From the NCBI RefSeq assembly GCF_900156495.1, contig NZ_FTNT01000004.1, forward strand, positions 186,001 to 250,000: 64,000 nt of DNA. The letters run 5' to 3'. Source of the stretch: Williamsia sterculiae. GTDB taxonomy: Bacteria; Actinomycetota; Actinomycetes; Mycobacteriales; Mycobacteriaceae. Shown one piece after another: positions 45,952-54,476 of the stretch. Both the position numbers and the translations under genes were made by a program. The stretch's first letter is position 1. Every line of letters begins with the position of its first letter. The notes under the pieces were generated by a model that worked only from the letters and a program-made list of their open reading frames with translations, was not told where the DNA came from and did no database searches.

Positions 45952-46419
45952 TCACCCGGACGTCCCGGTGGTTCTGCGGTGGATCGCTTCCGCGGTCACG
46001 ATTCCCACCCATGCCGCGACGACTCCGAGAACCAGCGAGGCCGCGAGGTAGGCGACCGCCGTCGCGACGTGACCGCCCCGCGTCAACAGCGAGGCCTCGA
46101 GGGCCAGGGTGCTGTAGGTGGTGAAGGCGCCGCAGGCGCCGGTTCCGGCGACTAGGCGGACCCGCTGTCGCCATCCGACATCCGGCCCCAGACGGCTGAG
46201 AGTCTCCAGGAGCGCACCCAACACCACGGCTCCGACGATGTTGATGACGAAGGTCCCCCACGGCCAGCCGTCCGGGTCGTGCGGGATCGCCTCCTCCACG
46301 ACATACCGCAGGTAGGTGCCCACCAGTCCACCGAGGGCCACCGCAGCCCACGAGCTCGGCCGCAGATGGAGTGGTCGCACATCCCCGACATCCGGGTCGA
46401 GCGGCGCCGCCGTGTTCAT
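45952..46419 (-). CDS. crcB: Fluoride exporter CrcB/Fluc, subunit B
   Basis: This 155-residue partner has GGLVGTYLRYVVEEA, the pore Asn in TFVINIVGAVVLGALLE and GACGAFTTYSTLALEA. The N-terminus is about 30 residues longer than in the first subunit. The ATG at 46419 has AGGGGG a few bases upstream; the open frame continues to 46569 but without family similarity. Its stop is 16 bases from the start of the other crcB gene, so the two are cotranscribed, this one first. Confidence 0.92.
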   Translation of the reverse strand: MNTAAPLDPDVGDVRPLHLRPSSWAAVALGGLVGTYLRYVVEEAIPHDPDGWPWGTFVINIVGAVVLGALLETLSRLGPDVGWRQRVRLVAGTGACGAFTTYSTLALEASLLTRGGHVATAVAYLAASLVLGVVAAWVGIVTAEAIHRRTTGTSG

Positions 46420-46493
46420 GTCCCCCTGCCCGGTGTCACCCGGAGCGACGCCACCGTCGCGGGAACCCTGGCGGCCCGAACGCTGTGGACCGG

Positions 46494-46730
46494 TCACCGG
46501 TCGCGCCGCTTGTCTCGCCGCAGTTTGTGGGAGCCGTCGCAGAACGGGGCCAAGGACGTTCTGCCGCATCGACAGAGAGCCACGGTGGACCGATGTGTCG
46601 GTATGGGGTTACCGTCGGAGTCGAGTAGAGACATCGGCCCGGACACCAACAGCGGGCCCCGCTCGCACACCACGATCGACACCTCGTCGGCGCGCCTGTC
46701 GTCCGCGTCATCAACCTGACCGGAGTTCAT
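46494..46730 (-). CDS. CDGSH iron-sulfur domain protein
   Basis: This 78-residue protein has one CDGSH motif, LCRCGRTSLAPFCDGSHKL (C-x-C-x9-C-x3-H type), which binds a redox-active [2Fe-2S] cluster with three Cys and one His. The basic C-terminus RRDKRRDR is unusual. The start codon abuts that of the divergent oxygenase-like gene (CATATG at 46728-46733); a GTG at 46682 (VSIVVCERG) is an alternative start that would leave a promoter region. Probably an electron donor for the divergent enzyme, by analogy with other actinobacteria. Confidence 0.88.
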   Translation of the reverse strand: MNSGQVDDADDRRADEVSIVVCERGPLLVSGPMSLLDSDGNPIPTHRSTVALCRCGRTSLAPFCDGSHKLRRDKRRDR

Positions 46731-47798
46731 ATGCCCTCACTTTCCGCACCGTCACGCGCCACCGGTGCGTCCGACCATACAAGCGCCGATCAGGCACGGA
46801 TGCCTGTGCCCGAGCCCCGTGGGCCGCTGAGCGCAGAGCTCATCGGCACCATGACGCGGGACAGAGACGGCGCCGACTTCCGGCGTGCGGTGGCCGCGAC
46901 GGTGCTGCCGTCGGGCCGCGACCTGCTCGCCGACGAGGATCTCCAACTCACCCTCACCCTTCTCTACGAGCTGCACCTCAGGGGCATCACCGGTGTGCCA
47001 GACCACCGCGAATGGGACCTCGATCTCCTGGCGGCCCGGGCGCAAATCGAGCGGCCGTTCGACGAGGCGCTGGGTCGCGCGGATCCCGTTCCGGGATCCG
47101 CGGAAGACCTCATCGACGCCCTGTGGGCGGCCGGTGAGAGCGACGACGGACCCCCGATGTCACACTTCATGGCTCGCACCGCGACCACCGAGCAGTTCCG
47201 CGAACTGGTGGTCCACCGGTCGTTGAACCAACTGCGCGAAGCCGACGTCCACACCCTCGGCATCCCTCGCCTGCACGGCGGACCCAAGGCCACGTTGATC
47301 GAGGTCCAGGCAGACGAGTACGGAGGCGGCCGACTCGACCGTATGCACGCGATGCTGTACGCGCAGACCATGCGGGCCCTCGGACTGGACGATCGCTACG
47401 CCCACCACATCGACCACGTCCCGGCGACCACATTGGCCGGGTTGAACGCGCTGTCGTACTTCGGGCTGCACCGCGACCGTCTCCCCGAGCTGATCGGTCA
47501 CCTCTGTCTGGTCGAGATGACGTCGGCCTTGCCGAGCAAGCAGTACGCCCGGGGCCTTCGTCGATTGGGGTTCGACGCCGCCGCGACGTTGTTCTTCGAC
47601 GAGCACGTCGAGGCGGATTCGGTGCACGAACAACTGGTGGTCCGCAACCTCGCCGGGGCCCTGGCCGCAGCCGAACCGGGTGCGCGGGCCGGTCTGGTCC
47701 GTGGCGCTGCGGTGTGCGGACGTATGGACACTTTTGCGGCCGAACACATCTGGAAGTCGTGGCAATCCGGCAACTCGTCCTTGCGTCTCCCGCTGTGA
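46731..47798 (+). CDS. Haem-oxygenase-like iron-containing redox enzyme
   Basis: This 355-residue all-helical protein belongs to the iron-containing redox enzyme (haem-oxygenase-like, HDO-type) group. Candidate di-iron ligands lie in ALIEVQADEYGGGRLDRMHA, in LVEMTSALPSKQYARG and in FFDEHVEADSVHEQL, where Glu, Asp and His recur at helix-compatible spacing. CGGAG lies five bases before the ATG. Such enzymes oxidise or cleave C-C or C-N bonds of small substrates. The adjacent CDGSH gene may be its redox partner. Substrate unknown. Confidence 0.85.
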   Translation: MPSLSAPSRATGASDHTSADQARMPVPEPRGPLSAELIGTMTRDRDGADFRRAVAATVLPSGRDLLADEDLQLTLTLLYELHLRGITGVPDHREWDLDLLAARAQIERPFDEALGRADPVPGSAEDLIDALWAAGESDDGPPMSHFMARTATTEQFRELVVHRSLNQLREADVHTLGIPRLHGGPKATLIEVQADEYGGGRLDRMHAMLYAQTMRALGLDDRYAHHIDHVPATTLAGLNALSYFGLHRDRLPELIGHLCLVEMTSALPSKQYARGLRRLGFDAAATLFFDEHVEADSVHEQLVVRNLAGALAAAEPGARAGLVRGAAVCGRMDTFAAEHIWKSWQSGNSSLRLPL

Positions 47799-47899
47799 CG
47801 TACGCTGGTCCTCGAGCCGGGAGATGACGCGATGAGGCGTCGGTCGGCGGTCCTGGGTTCAACCGCTGCCCACTCCTTCCGCAGTGAATCCGGTGGTGC

Positions 47900-48673
47900 A
47901 TGACGACCAATTCGCAGATCCCCCGAGCCCGATACCTCGCAGGCTCCAGTCGACTTCCTGATGTCTCGCCCGTCGACGACATCGCCGACATCCTCGACGC
48001 GCTCCCGCTACCCGTCCCCCGCATCACCGATTGGCCCGGCGTGTATCGACCCGACGTCGACTCCGCACTGCTCTGCGCCGCGGTCAGTCGCGAACTCCTC
48101 GGCCACCGAGAGATGCCGTCCGCCGCCGAGATCTGCGCGGGCAGCGGTATCGCATCGATCTACGCTGCCCGTCTCGGGGCGTCGGTGACCGCCCTGGACC
48201 GTGGTCGTCGCCAGGTCGCAGCCATCCGGATCAACGCCGCTCGGAATCGGACCCGGGTGCGCGCCCGGCGAGCCGACGTCCGAGCCCCGCTGCCGCTCGA
48301 GCCGGTGGGCCTGCTGTTCGCCAATCCGCCGTACGTTCCCACCCCGGTGGACGCGGCCGACACGCCCGCGGCCAGGGCCTGGAACGCCGGCGGTCGTGGT
48401 CGCGACATCCTCGACGCGATCATCGAGCAGATCCCCACCGTCGTCCGACCCGGTGGCGTCGTGTTACTCGTCCATTCGGCGCTCAACGGCGTCGATGAGA
48501 CCTTGCAGCGCCTCGCCCAGGTCGGCTGCAAGGCACGGGTGACCCGCCGGCACTCGGTGGCCTTCGGCCCTGTCATGCGTGAGCGGAGCGAGTGGCTGCG
48601 CGACAACACGTTCATCTCAGCAGGTCAGGCCGTCGAGGAACTGGTGGTCGTGCGCGGACTGCAGATGCGCTGA
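47900..48673 (+). CDS. HemK/PrmC-like class I SAM methyltransferase
   Basis: This 257-residue methyltransferase has motif I AEICAGSGIASIYAARLGAS (about 75-94), an acidic motif II VTALDRGRRQ and motif IV FANPPYVPTP. The NPPY motif is typical of N-methyltransferases acting on glutamine or nucleic acid amines. It is shorter than true PrmC and resembles the HemK2/YfcB-like actinobacterial group, so the target is uncertain. Stands alone between the redox-enzyme gene and a small membrane protein. Confidence 0.85.
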   Translation: MTTNSQIPRARYLAGSSRLPDVSPVDDIADILDALPLPVPRITDWPGVYRPDVDSALLCAAVSRELLGHREMPSAAEICAGSGIASIYAARLGASVTALDRGRRQVAAIRINAARNRTRVRARRADVRAPLPLEPVGLLFANPPYVPTPVDAADTPAARAWNAGGRGRDILDAIIEQIPTVVRPGGVVLLVHSALNGVDETLQRLAQVGCKARVTRRHSVAFGPVMRERSEWLRDNTFISAGQAVEELVVVRGLQMR

Positions 48674-48835
48674 GGTGCCCGGTGTGGACCACGGTCCGCC
48701 TGTGCATGGTCTGAGAATTGCGTATAAATGCCGTCGAAGTCCGGCATCCGTGCTCCGGTGTGTCTAGTGTGGACGCACAGGTCGACAACCCCACCGCCTC
48801 TCCTGGCGGTGCGATGCTGGAGAAGGTGGTCACCC

Positions 48836-49108
48836 ATGACGACGACTCGCGGTCCTCGTACCGGAACGGTCCTGCCCCTGCACTCCCGCGGATCGACGGT
48901 CGTCGCATATGTCGCCGTGGCCTACGCGATGGTCATGGGGTTCGTACTCACCCTCGTCTACGCGAGTATCGAACACGGCCGCCCGTTCGCCACCGTCGAC
49001 ATCATCAACAGCAGTGCGTCACACTGGGTGTGGGCGTCTCTCGCCGCGATCGGCATCGGTTCGGTGTTGACCGTGGCCGCCCGTCGCACCCGCCACTCCC
49101 GCCGCTGA
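48836..49108 (+). CDS. Small two-helix membrane protein
   Basis: This 90-residue protein has two hydrophobic segments (VVAYVAVAYAMVMGFVLTLVYA, broken here at TM1, and HWVWASLAAIGIGSVLTVA) and a basic C-terminus RRTRHSRR. AGAAGG precedes the ATG by about nine bases. The leader contains a CACCGCC-N6-GGCGGTG hairpin (48792-48811) and a TAGTGT hexamer near 48765. The last 90 bases overlap the convergent TDT-exporter gene. No family recognised. Confidence 0.65.
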   Translation: MTTTRGPRTGTVLPLHSRGSTVVAYVAVAYAMVMGFVLTLVYASIEHGRPFATVDIINSSASHWVWASLAAIGIGSVLTVAARRTRHSRR

Positions 49109-50251
49109 CCGTTCCGACGGAAAGAACAGTCGGCCACTGACCGATCCGCCGATCGTGTACGTCGCGACCGTCAGCCACGCGACGACCAGCACGCCGAACA
49201 GCATCACCGCCACATCCTGGGCGGTCGTCGATCCCGACGCCGAACCCCACGCGGTCATCCCGGTCACGCAGGTACCCACCGGGAAGGTGAAACTCCACCA
49301 CGCCAGCGAGAAGCGGAGCCCGGTACGCGCTGCACGCACGGTCACGATGGTGGCCACCGCGCCGAGCACTGCGCCGACGAACCCCATCACGATGCCCACG
49401 TCCATCCCCGCCTGTTCCAGCCAGCGGGCGACGGCGGGTTCCACCACCGATCGTGACCGCGCGGCCAGCAGGTTGGCTGCGGTGGTGGACTGTCCGACGA
49501 TGCCCAGGGTGATCCACATCGTGGGCGCTGCCTGCACCGAGTCCAGCCCCCGGCGCGCGAGCCGGAAGACGACACAGGCCAGGGTGATGGCCCCGGTGAC
49601 CGCGGACAGCGCGAAGAGGGCGTAGCAGAACGCCAACATCATCAGGCGTCCCGGTCCTGCGGGCATCACCGGGATCAACAACGACCCGGTGGACGCGGAG
49701 ACCATCGGAGGTACCACCGGCATCAGCCAGGCGGGCAGCGCCGCGGTGCGGTCCGTTCGCGGATTCAGGATTCGCGCCGTCGCGAGGAGACAGGTCGCGA
49801 CACCGAGAACCGTACCCAGGATCCAGAGCGAGACGAACACCGTCGTCATCGCGGTCGCACCGAACACCGTGGGGCCGACCTGCACGGCACCCGCCCCCAC
49901 GGTGAGCAGCGCCATGGGTGGTGCGCCGTAGAAGTGCACCATCACCGGATGCCGGAGATAGCCGACGGCGTTCGCGCGGTGGTGAACCCAGTGCACCACG
50001 AAGCCCACGGTGAGCGCCGCCAACACGACGGCGGCGAGCATCCAGATGACCACGGCAGCGTCACGCAGCCCAGCGGAGCGCACCGGGAGGGTGGCCGCGG
50101 CGTTGGCGACGATGCCGGTCCCCATGACCGACGCGAACCAATTGGGCGTCAGGTGTCCGAGCAGACCACTCGACGCGCGCGGGTCATCCGACGGGCGCCG
50201 GCGCTCACGACCGATGTGGCCGAGCTGTTGCCGATGGGTCGCGAAAGCCAT
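49019..50251 (-). CDS. TDT/TehA-SLAC1-type exporter
   Basis: This 410-residue, ten-helix membrane protein belongs to the tellurite-resistance/dicarboxylate transporter (TDT) family. TPNWFASVMGTGIVANAAATL opens the first helix, the family landmark, and further landmarks are HFYGAPPMALLTVGAGA, WWSFTFPVGTCVTG and VMLFGVLVVAWLTVATYT. Members export sulfite, malate or other anions. The ATG at 50251 has GGGAG very close upstream. It diverges from the LysR gene, whose product probably activates it, and overlaps the convergent small membrane protein by 90 bases. An internal duplicated feel of helices is normal for the family. Confidence 0.88.
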   Translation of the reverse strand: MAFATHRQQLGHIGRERRRPSDDPRASSGLLGHLTPNWFASVMGTGIVANAAATLPVRSAGLRDAAVVIWMLAAVVLAALTVGFVVHWVHHRANAVGYLRHPVMVHFYGAPPMALLTVGAGAVQVGPTVFGATAMTTVFVSLWILGTVLGVATCLLATARILNPRTDRTAALPAWLMPVVPPMVSASTGSLLIPVMPAGPGRLMMLAFCYALFALSAVTGAITLACVVFRLARRGLDSVQAAPTMWITLGIVGQSTTAANLLAARSRSVVEPAVARWLEQAGMDVGIVMGFVGAVLGAVATIVTVRAARTGLRFSLAWWSFTFPVGTCVTGMTAWGSASGSTTAQDVAVMLFGVLVVAWLTVATYTIGGSVSGRLFFPSERSAAGVAGATGGHGQHRTDADRGERRPHPV

Positions 50252-50302
50252 GCTCCCAGCGTCGACCGTCGGCGACCTCGCAGGTAGAGGTCTTGTCCTT
50301 GT

Positions 50303-50335
50303 CCGGCCACAAGCCATGCTTGTGGCCGGTACGCT
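50303..50335. promoter_or_regulatory. LysR-type operator and lysR promoter
   Basis: CCGGCCACAAGC-CAT-GCTTGTGGCCGG (50303-50329) is a perfect 12-bp dyad containing the LysR-type T-N11-A pattern. The -10-like TACGCT (50330-50335) follows directly and lies six bases before the GTG of the lysR gene. A regulator bound here would control its own promoter and that of the divergent exporter. Confidence 0.7.
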
Positions 50336-50341
50336 CGGGTC

Positions 50342-51265
50342 GTGGTCCTCCCCGCCCGCCTGCCCGAGCTCAGCGCCCTCGACGTGCTGGCCACGGTGGC
50401 CACCGCGGGGAGCATGAGCGCCGCCGCACGCACCCTGAACCTGAGTCAGCAGGCGGTGAGTTCCCGGGTGCACGCGGTGGAGAGGGAACTCGGGATCACC
50501 GTCTTCCGGAGGTCACCGGTAGGCGTCGTCCCCACCGACGAGGGTGCCTTGATCCTGCAGTGGACCGAGGACGTCCTGCGATCGGCGCACGACTTCGCCA
50601 GTGGCCTCTCGTCGCTGCGCGACCGCCGGTCGAGCGCGGTGTCGGTGGCCACCTCGATGACTGTGGCGGAATATCTCATCCCCGGATGGCTGGTCACGTT
50701 GCAGGCCGCCGACCCCGAGCTGCGAATTCACGTCCGCCCGATGAACAGCGCCGACGTGGTCGATGCGGTGCGCATCGGTGACGCGGACGTGGGATTCGTC
50801 GAGGGACCCGGCCCCGACGGCGACTTGGAGTCGACCGTCATCGGCACCGACGACCTGGTGCTGGTGGTGCCACCCGGACATCCGTGGGCAACAGACGAGC
50901 CCGTCGATGCCGTCACGATCGCCGCGACCCGGATGGTGCAGCGGGAGCCGGGCTCGGGAACCGCACAGGTCTACCGGGATGCGCTGGCCCGGCTGGACCT
51001 ACGCCCAGCCGAACCCCTGTTGCAGCTCCGCTCGGTCTCCGCGATCCGTACCGCGGTGATCTCGTCGGGTGCGCCCGGGGTGGTGTCGCGTCTCTCGGTG
51101 GCCGACGACCTGCGTCGCGGAACATTGATCGAGGTGACCGTCGCGGCACTGGATCTGAGCAGATCACTTCGCGCCGTCTGGCCTCGCCACACCGGATTAC
51201 GCGGTGCGGCGCGCATTCTGGTCGAGCATGCCCAGCATGAACAACTGGGCATGCCCGACCGTTGA
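50342..51265 (+). CDS. LysR-family transcriptional regulator
   Basis: This 307-residue regulator has an N-terminal winged helix-turn-helix (SALDVLATVATAGSMSAAAR, LNLSQQAVSSRVHAVERELG). A periplasmic-binding-protein-like effector domain follows from about residue 90. The GTG start is probably leaderless (TACGCT six bases upstream). It is divergent from the TDT exporter, with a 12-bp dyad between them, the classic LysR arrangement. CysL/CysB-like control of sulfite export is one possibility, but the effector is unknown. Convergent with katA. Confidence 0.9.
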   Translation: MVLPARLPELSALDVLATVATAGSMSAAARTLNLSQQAVSSRVHAVERELGITVFRRSPVGVVPTDEGALILQWTEDVLRSAHDFASGLSSLRDRRSSAVSVATSMTVAEYLIPGWLVTLQAADPELRIHVRPMNSADVVDAVRIGDADVGFVEGPGPDGDLESTVIGTDDLVLVVPPGHPWATDEPVDAVTIAATRMVQREPGSGTAQVYRDALARLDLRPAEPLLQLRSVSAIRTAVISSGAPGVVSRLSVADDLRRGTLIEVTVAALDLSRSLRAVWPRHTGLRGAARILVEHAQHEQLGMPDR

Positions 51266-51285
51266 ATCCCGGGGTCAGCCCGGTG

Positions 51286-52743
51286 TCACTCCCGGCCGGC
51301 GAGCACACCTTCCTCGATCTTCTTGCCGATCTCCGGGTCGACGTTCTTCCAGTATTCGAACACCCGTGACAACACCGGCTCGCGGACACCGTCGAGCACA
51401 TGGCCGACGACGTTGCCCACCAGACGCTCCCGTTGCGCATCGTCGAGGACCTCGCGGACCAGGGTGCCCGCCTGGACGAAATCACCGTCCTCCGCGTGCT
51501 CGATGTACCCCGCCCGTACCGCATCGCCGTCGAAGGTCCACAGACCTTCATCCCCGGCGACGGCAGCGTCGGCGTGCGGGCCGCCGAACGAGTTCGGTGC
51601 GTAGACCGGTACATCCGGTCCGGTGGACCGGTACCGCATCGGGCCTTCCTTGGAGTAGGTGTTCACCACCGCGTTCTTGGCGTAGTTGACCGGCAGTTGT
51701 GAGTAGTTCGCACCGATGCGGTACCGATGGGCGTCGGCGTAGCTGAACACCCGCCCCAGCAGCATCTTGTCCGGCGAGAAGCCGATGCCCGGAACCACAT
51801 TCGACGGTTCGAAGGACGCCAACTCGATGTCTGTGAAGAAGTTCTGCGGGTTCCGGTTCAGCGTGTACGTACCCACATCGATGAGCGGGTAATCGCGCTG
51901 CGACCAGACCTTGGTCAGATCGAAAGGATTGAACCGGTAACCCTCGGCGTCCGCCTCGGGCATCACCTGGATCTTCAGCGACCAGCTGGGGAACTCGCCG
52001 CGCTCGATGCTGTCGTACAGATCCTTACGGTGGTGGTCCGGATCGCTTCCGGCGAGCTCGTCGGCCTGCTCCTGGGTCAGGAACTCGATGCCCTGGTCGG
52101 TCTTGAAATGGAACTTGACCCAGAACCGCTCTCCCGCTTCGTTCACGGTTTGGTACGTGTGCGAACCGAAACCGTCCATGTGCCGCCAGGTGGCCGGGAT
52201 ACCGCGGTCACCCATCAACCACGTGACCTGGTGTGCGGATTCTGGACGCAGGGTCCAGAAGTCCCACTGCATGTTGTGGTCGCGCAAGCCCGAGCCGGGC
52301 AATCGCTTCTGCGACCGGATGAAGTCCGGGAACTTGATGGGGTCCTTGATGAAGAACACCGGGGTGTTGTTGCCCACCAGGTCGTGGTTGCCGTCCTCGG
52401 TGTAGAACTTCAGCGCGAAACCCCGTGGGTCCCGCCAGGTGTCGGGGCTCCCCTGCTCCCCGGCCACGGTGGAGAACCGTGCCAAGGTCTCGGTGCGCGC
52501 GCCTGGCTGCAGGAACTTCGCCTTGGTGTAGCGCGAGATGTCGCCGGTGACGACCAACTCGCCGAACGCCCCGCCTCCCTTCGCATGCACCACCCGCTCG
52601 GGTACCCGCTCACGGTTGAACTGGGCGAGCTTCTCGATCAGGTAGTGGTCGTGCAGCAGGATGGGCCCCTGCGCTCCCGCCGTCAGCGACTCGTTGTCGC
52701 TGGCGACCGGGATCCCGGTGTTGGTGGTGGTGTACGGGGTCAT
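51286..52743 (-). CDS. katA: Monofunctional haem catalase
   Basis: This 485-residue small-subunit (clade 3 size) catalase breaks down hydrogen peroxide. The distal His is H53 in [12 protein letters not shown]. The distal Asn lies in [17 protein letters not shown] (about residue 125). The proximal haem Tyr is in [17 protein letters not shown] (about 335). AGGAGG is seven bases before the ATG at 52743. The fur-type gene ends 33 bases upstream on the same strand, so the pair is a peroxide-responsive operon, analogous to furA-katG. Confidence 0.95.
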   Translation of the reverse strand: MTPYTTTNTGIPVASDNESLTAGAQGPILLHDHYLIEKLAQFNRERVPERVVHAKGGGAFGELVVTGDISRYTKAKFLQPGARTETLARFSTVAGEQGSPDTWRDPRGFALKFYTEDGNHDLVGNNTPVFFIKDPIKFPDFIRSQKRLPGSGLRDHNMQWDFWTLRPESAHQVTWLMGDRGIPATWRHMDGFGSHTYQTVNEAGERFWVKFHFKTDQGIEFLTQEQADELAGSDPDHHRKDLYDSIERGEFPSWSLKIQVMPEADAEGYRFNPFDLTKVWSQRDYPLIDVGTYTLNRNPQNFFTDIELASFEPSNVVPGIGFSPDKMLLGRVFSYADAHRYRIGANYSQLPVNYAKNAVVNTYSKEGPMRYRSTGPDVPVYAPNSFGGPHADAAVAGDEGLWTFDGDAVRAGYIEHAEDGDFVQAGTLVREVLDDAQRERLVGNVVGHVLDGVREPVLSRVFEYWKNVDPEIGKKIEEGVLAGRE

Positions 52744-52776
52744 CGACAAACCTCCTGTGTTGCTGGGCTGATGGAG

Positions 52777-53223
52777 TTACTGGGCTGATGGCTTCGATGG
52801 ATGGGTGGCGACACACCGAGGACAGCGTCCCCAGAAGGTCACCTCGGCCTCGTCGACGACGAATCCGTGATCGTCGTCCGGGGTCAGACACGGGGCACCG
52901 CCGACCACGCAGTCGATGTCGCGGATGTCGCCGCAGTCGCGGCAGACGAGATGATGGTGGTTGTCACCGGTACGGGTCTCGTAGCGCACCGCAGAGCCTG
53001 CCGGCTCGATCCGCCGCAACAGGCCCTTCTCGGCGCAGACCCGCAAGGTGTCGTACACCGCCTGGGTGGACACACCGCCCAACTGTTCGCGCACCCGCGA
53101 CGCAACGAAATCGGCTGTCGAATGAGGACTTTCGGCGAGGACCTCCAATGCCGCGAGCCGCGGTGCGGTGACCCTCAGGCCCACGGTCCGCAGCTGCTCG
53201 CGCAGCGCACTGTCGATCGGCAT
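52777..53223 (-). CDS. Fur-family peroxide/metal regulator (FurA/PerR-like)
   Basis: This 148-residue Fur-family repressor has a winged helix with LRVTAPRLAALEVLAE and STQAVYDTLRVCAEKGLL. Metal-binding residues include HHHLVCRDCGDIRDIDC, and a second CxxC is in GRCPRCVATH. The ATG at 53223 lies six bases after TATGGT (53230-53235 on the minus strand), so the message is probably leaderless. Overlapping palindromes just upstream (53241-53259) are the likely autoregulatory operator. It precedes katA in one operon and probably derepresses it under peroxide stress. Confidence 0.92.
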   Translation of the reverse strand: MPIDSALREQLRTVGLRVTAPRLAALEVLAESPHSTADFVASRVREQLGGVSTQAVYDTLRVCAEKGLLRRIEPAGSAVRYETRTGDNHHHLVCRDCGDIRDIDCVVGGAPCLTPDDDHGFVVDEAEVTFWGRCPRCVATHPSKPSAQ

Positions 53224-53229
53224 GCGATC

Positions 53230-53259
53230 ACCATAACGGACTATCTGGAATAGGTCCAG
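53230..53259 (-). promoter_or_regulatory. fur-katA promoter and candidate Fur operator
   Basis: On the minus strand, TATGGT (53230-53235) is the -10 element. Immediately upstream are two overlapping dyads, CTATTCCAGATAG (53241-53253) and CTGGA-N5-TCCAG (53245-53259). Their position over the promoter suggests self-repression by the Fur-type protein. Confidence 0.55.
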
Positions 53260-53323
53260 TTTATGGAATGACTCTTGACTGTGGACGGTGATCACTCGAG
53301 TGGCACCGGTGCCCGTTCTGTCC

Positions 53324-53449
53324 TACTGTCGTCGGCACGAGGTCGTGTGTAGCACCGGGCAAGAGCCCCAGTGTTCGCGTCCGCGGGATCCACTCTCTTG
53401 GTCCCGCGTCGAAAAGCGCACGCGCTCTCATCACGAAGAGAGTCTTCCC
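53324..53449 (+). promoter_or_regulatory. Promoter and structured leader with Shine-Dalgarno-pairing loop
   Basis: A -10-like TACTGT (53324-53329) would start a leader of about 114 bases. It holds hairpins CACG-AGGT-CGTG (53336-53347), GGGC-AAGA-GCCC (53357-53368) and a 9-bp stem with one bulged T (53382-53408). The 8-base loop of the last, ACTCTCTT (53392-53399), is the exact complement of AAGAGAGT (53436-53443), which contains the ribosome site seven bases before the ATG. A local CTCTC/GAGAG hairpin (53425-53442) competes. This looks like a translational switch; I cannot assign it to a known riboswitch class. Confidence 0.6.
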
Positions 53450-54472
53450 ATGCCGGAGAACACACACACTCCCCCGTCCCACGACGACCGAACAACTTTC
53501 GACCTGACCGAACTCGACCGCGAATCCCGGATGGGCGGTCTGGGAACGGAGACCACCGACCGCGAAGTGCGTCGTATCAGCCTCGCCGACTTCGACACCC
53601 GGCGCGACCAGATCGGCGAGGAGCTGTGGTCGGCGGCCACCGACATCGGATTCTTCCAGGTGGTCGACCACGGTATCGACCTCGCCACGGTGGATCGGGC
53701 CTTCGAGATGTCGGCGCGGTTTTTCGCACTTCCGACGGAGGTGAAGTCGCAGTACCCGCTCAAGAAGGGCCAGAACGCGGGTTGGGAGTACCGCTCGCAG
53801 GTGCGTCCATCGGTAGGAACACCCGACCAGAAGGAGTCCTTCCAGGTGACTCGGCCGCGGATGGACGGCCTGTGGCCGACCGATGCCGAGATCGACGGAT
53901 TCCGTTCCGTGATACTTGATTTCGAGCATCGCTGCTGGCGGTTGGCGATGAACCTGCTCAGTTGCTTCGCCGACCGGTTGGGCTTCGACCGCGACTTCTT
54001 CACCCGCGCCCACGACCCCGCGGCGAGCGCCTACCAGAGCACCCTGCGTCTGTTGCACTACTATCCGTTCCCCGACGATCTGCTCGGTGTCGACAATCAG
54101 TGGCGTGCGGGTGCACACACGGACTTCGACGCGCTGACCCTGCTGTTCCAACGGCAGGGACAAGGCGGCCTTCAGGTGCTGCCCGGAGCCGAGGCGGACA
54201 CCGAGGCGTGGACGCCCGTGGAACCGTCCGACGACGCCATCACCTGCAACATCGGCGACATGCTGATGCGCTGGTCCGACGACCTGCTGCCGTCGAATTT
54301 CCATCGGGTCCGGGCACCTCGCAAGGGTGAGGACACCGGACCGCGGTACACCATCGCGTACTTCGCCCAAGCCAACACCGATGTGGTGATCGAGAGCGCG
54401 GCGGGGACCCATCCGCCGATCACCGCCGCCGACTACCTCGCGCAGCGCATCGCCGCGAACTTCGGGAAGTAG
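53450..54472 (+). CDS. 2-oxoglutarate/Fe(II)-type oxygenase, isopenicillin N synthase family
   Basis: This 340-residue non-haem iron oxygenase has an N-terminal DIOX_N-like region (SAATDIGFFQVVDHGIDLAT, about 64-83) and the 2OG-FeII core. The iron ligands are H223 and D225 in HTDFDALTLL and H285 in NFHRV; the co-substrate Arg is R299 in RYTIAYF. AAGAGAG lies seven bases before the ATG and is complementary to the leader loop. The open frame upstream to 53288 covers the leader. The amidohydrolase follows four bases after its stop, so both act in one pathway, perhaps degradation of an N-heterocycle or amine. The substrate is unknown. Confidence 0.88.
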   Translation: MPENTHTPPSHDDRTTFDLTELDRESRMGGLGTETTDREVRRISLADFDTRRDQIGEELWSAATDIGFFQVVDHGIDLATVDRAFEMSARFFALPTEVKSQYPLKKGQNAGWEYRSQVRPSVGTPDQKESFQVTRPRMDGLWPTDAEIDGFRSVILDFEHRCWRLAMNLLSCFADRLGFDRDFFTRAHDPAASAYQSTLRLLHYYPFPDDLLGVDNQWRAGAHTDFDALTLLFQRQGQGGLQVLPGAEADTEAWTPVEPSDDAITCNIGDMLMRWSDDLLPSNFHRVRAPRKGEDTGPRYTIAYFAQANTDVVIESAAGTHPPITAADYLAQRIAANFGK

Positions 54473-54476
54473 CTCC

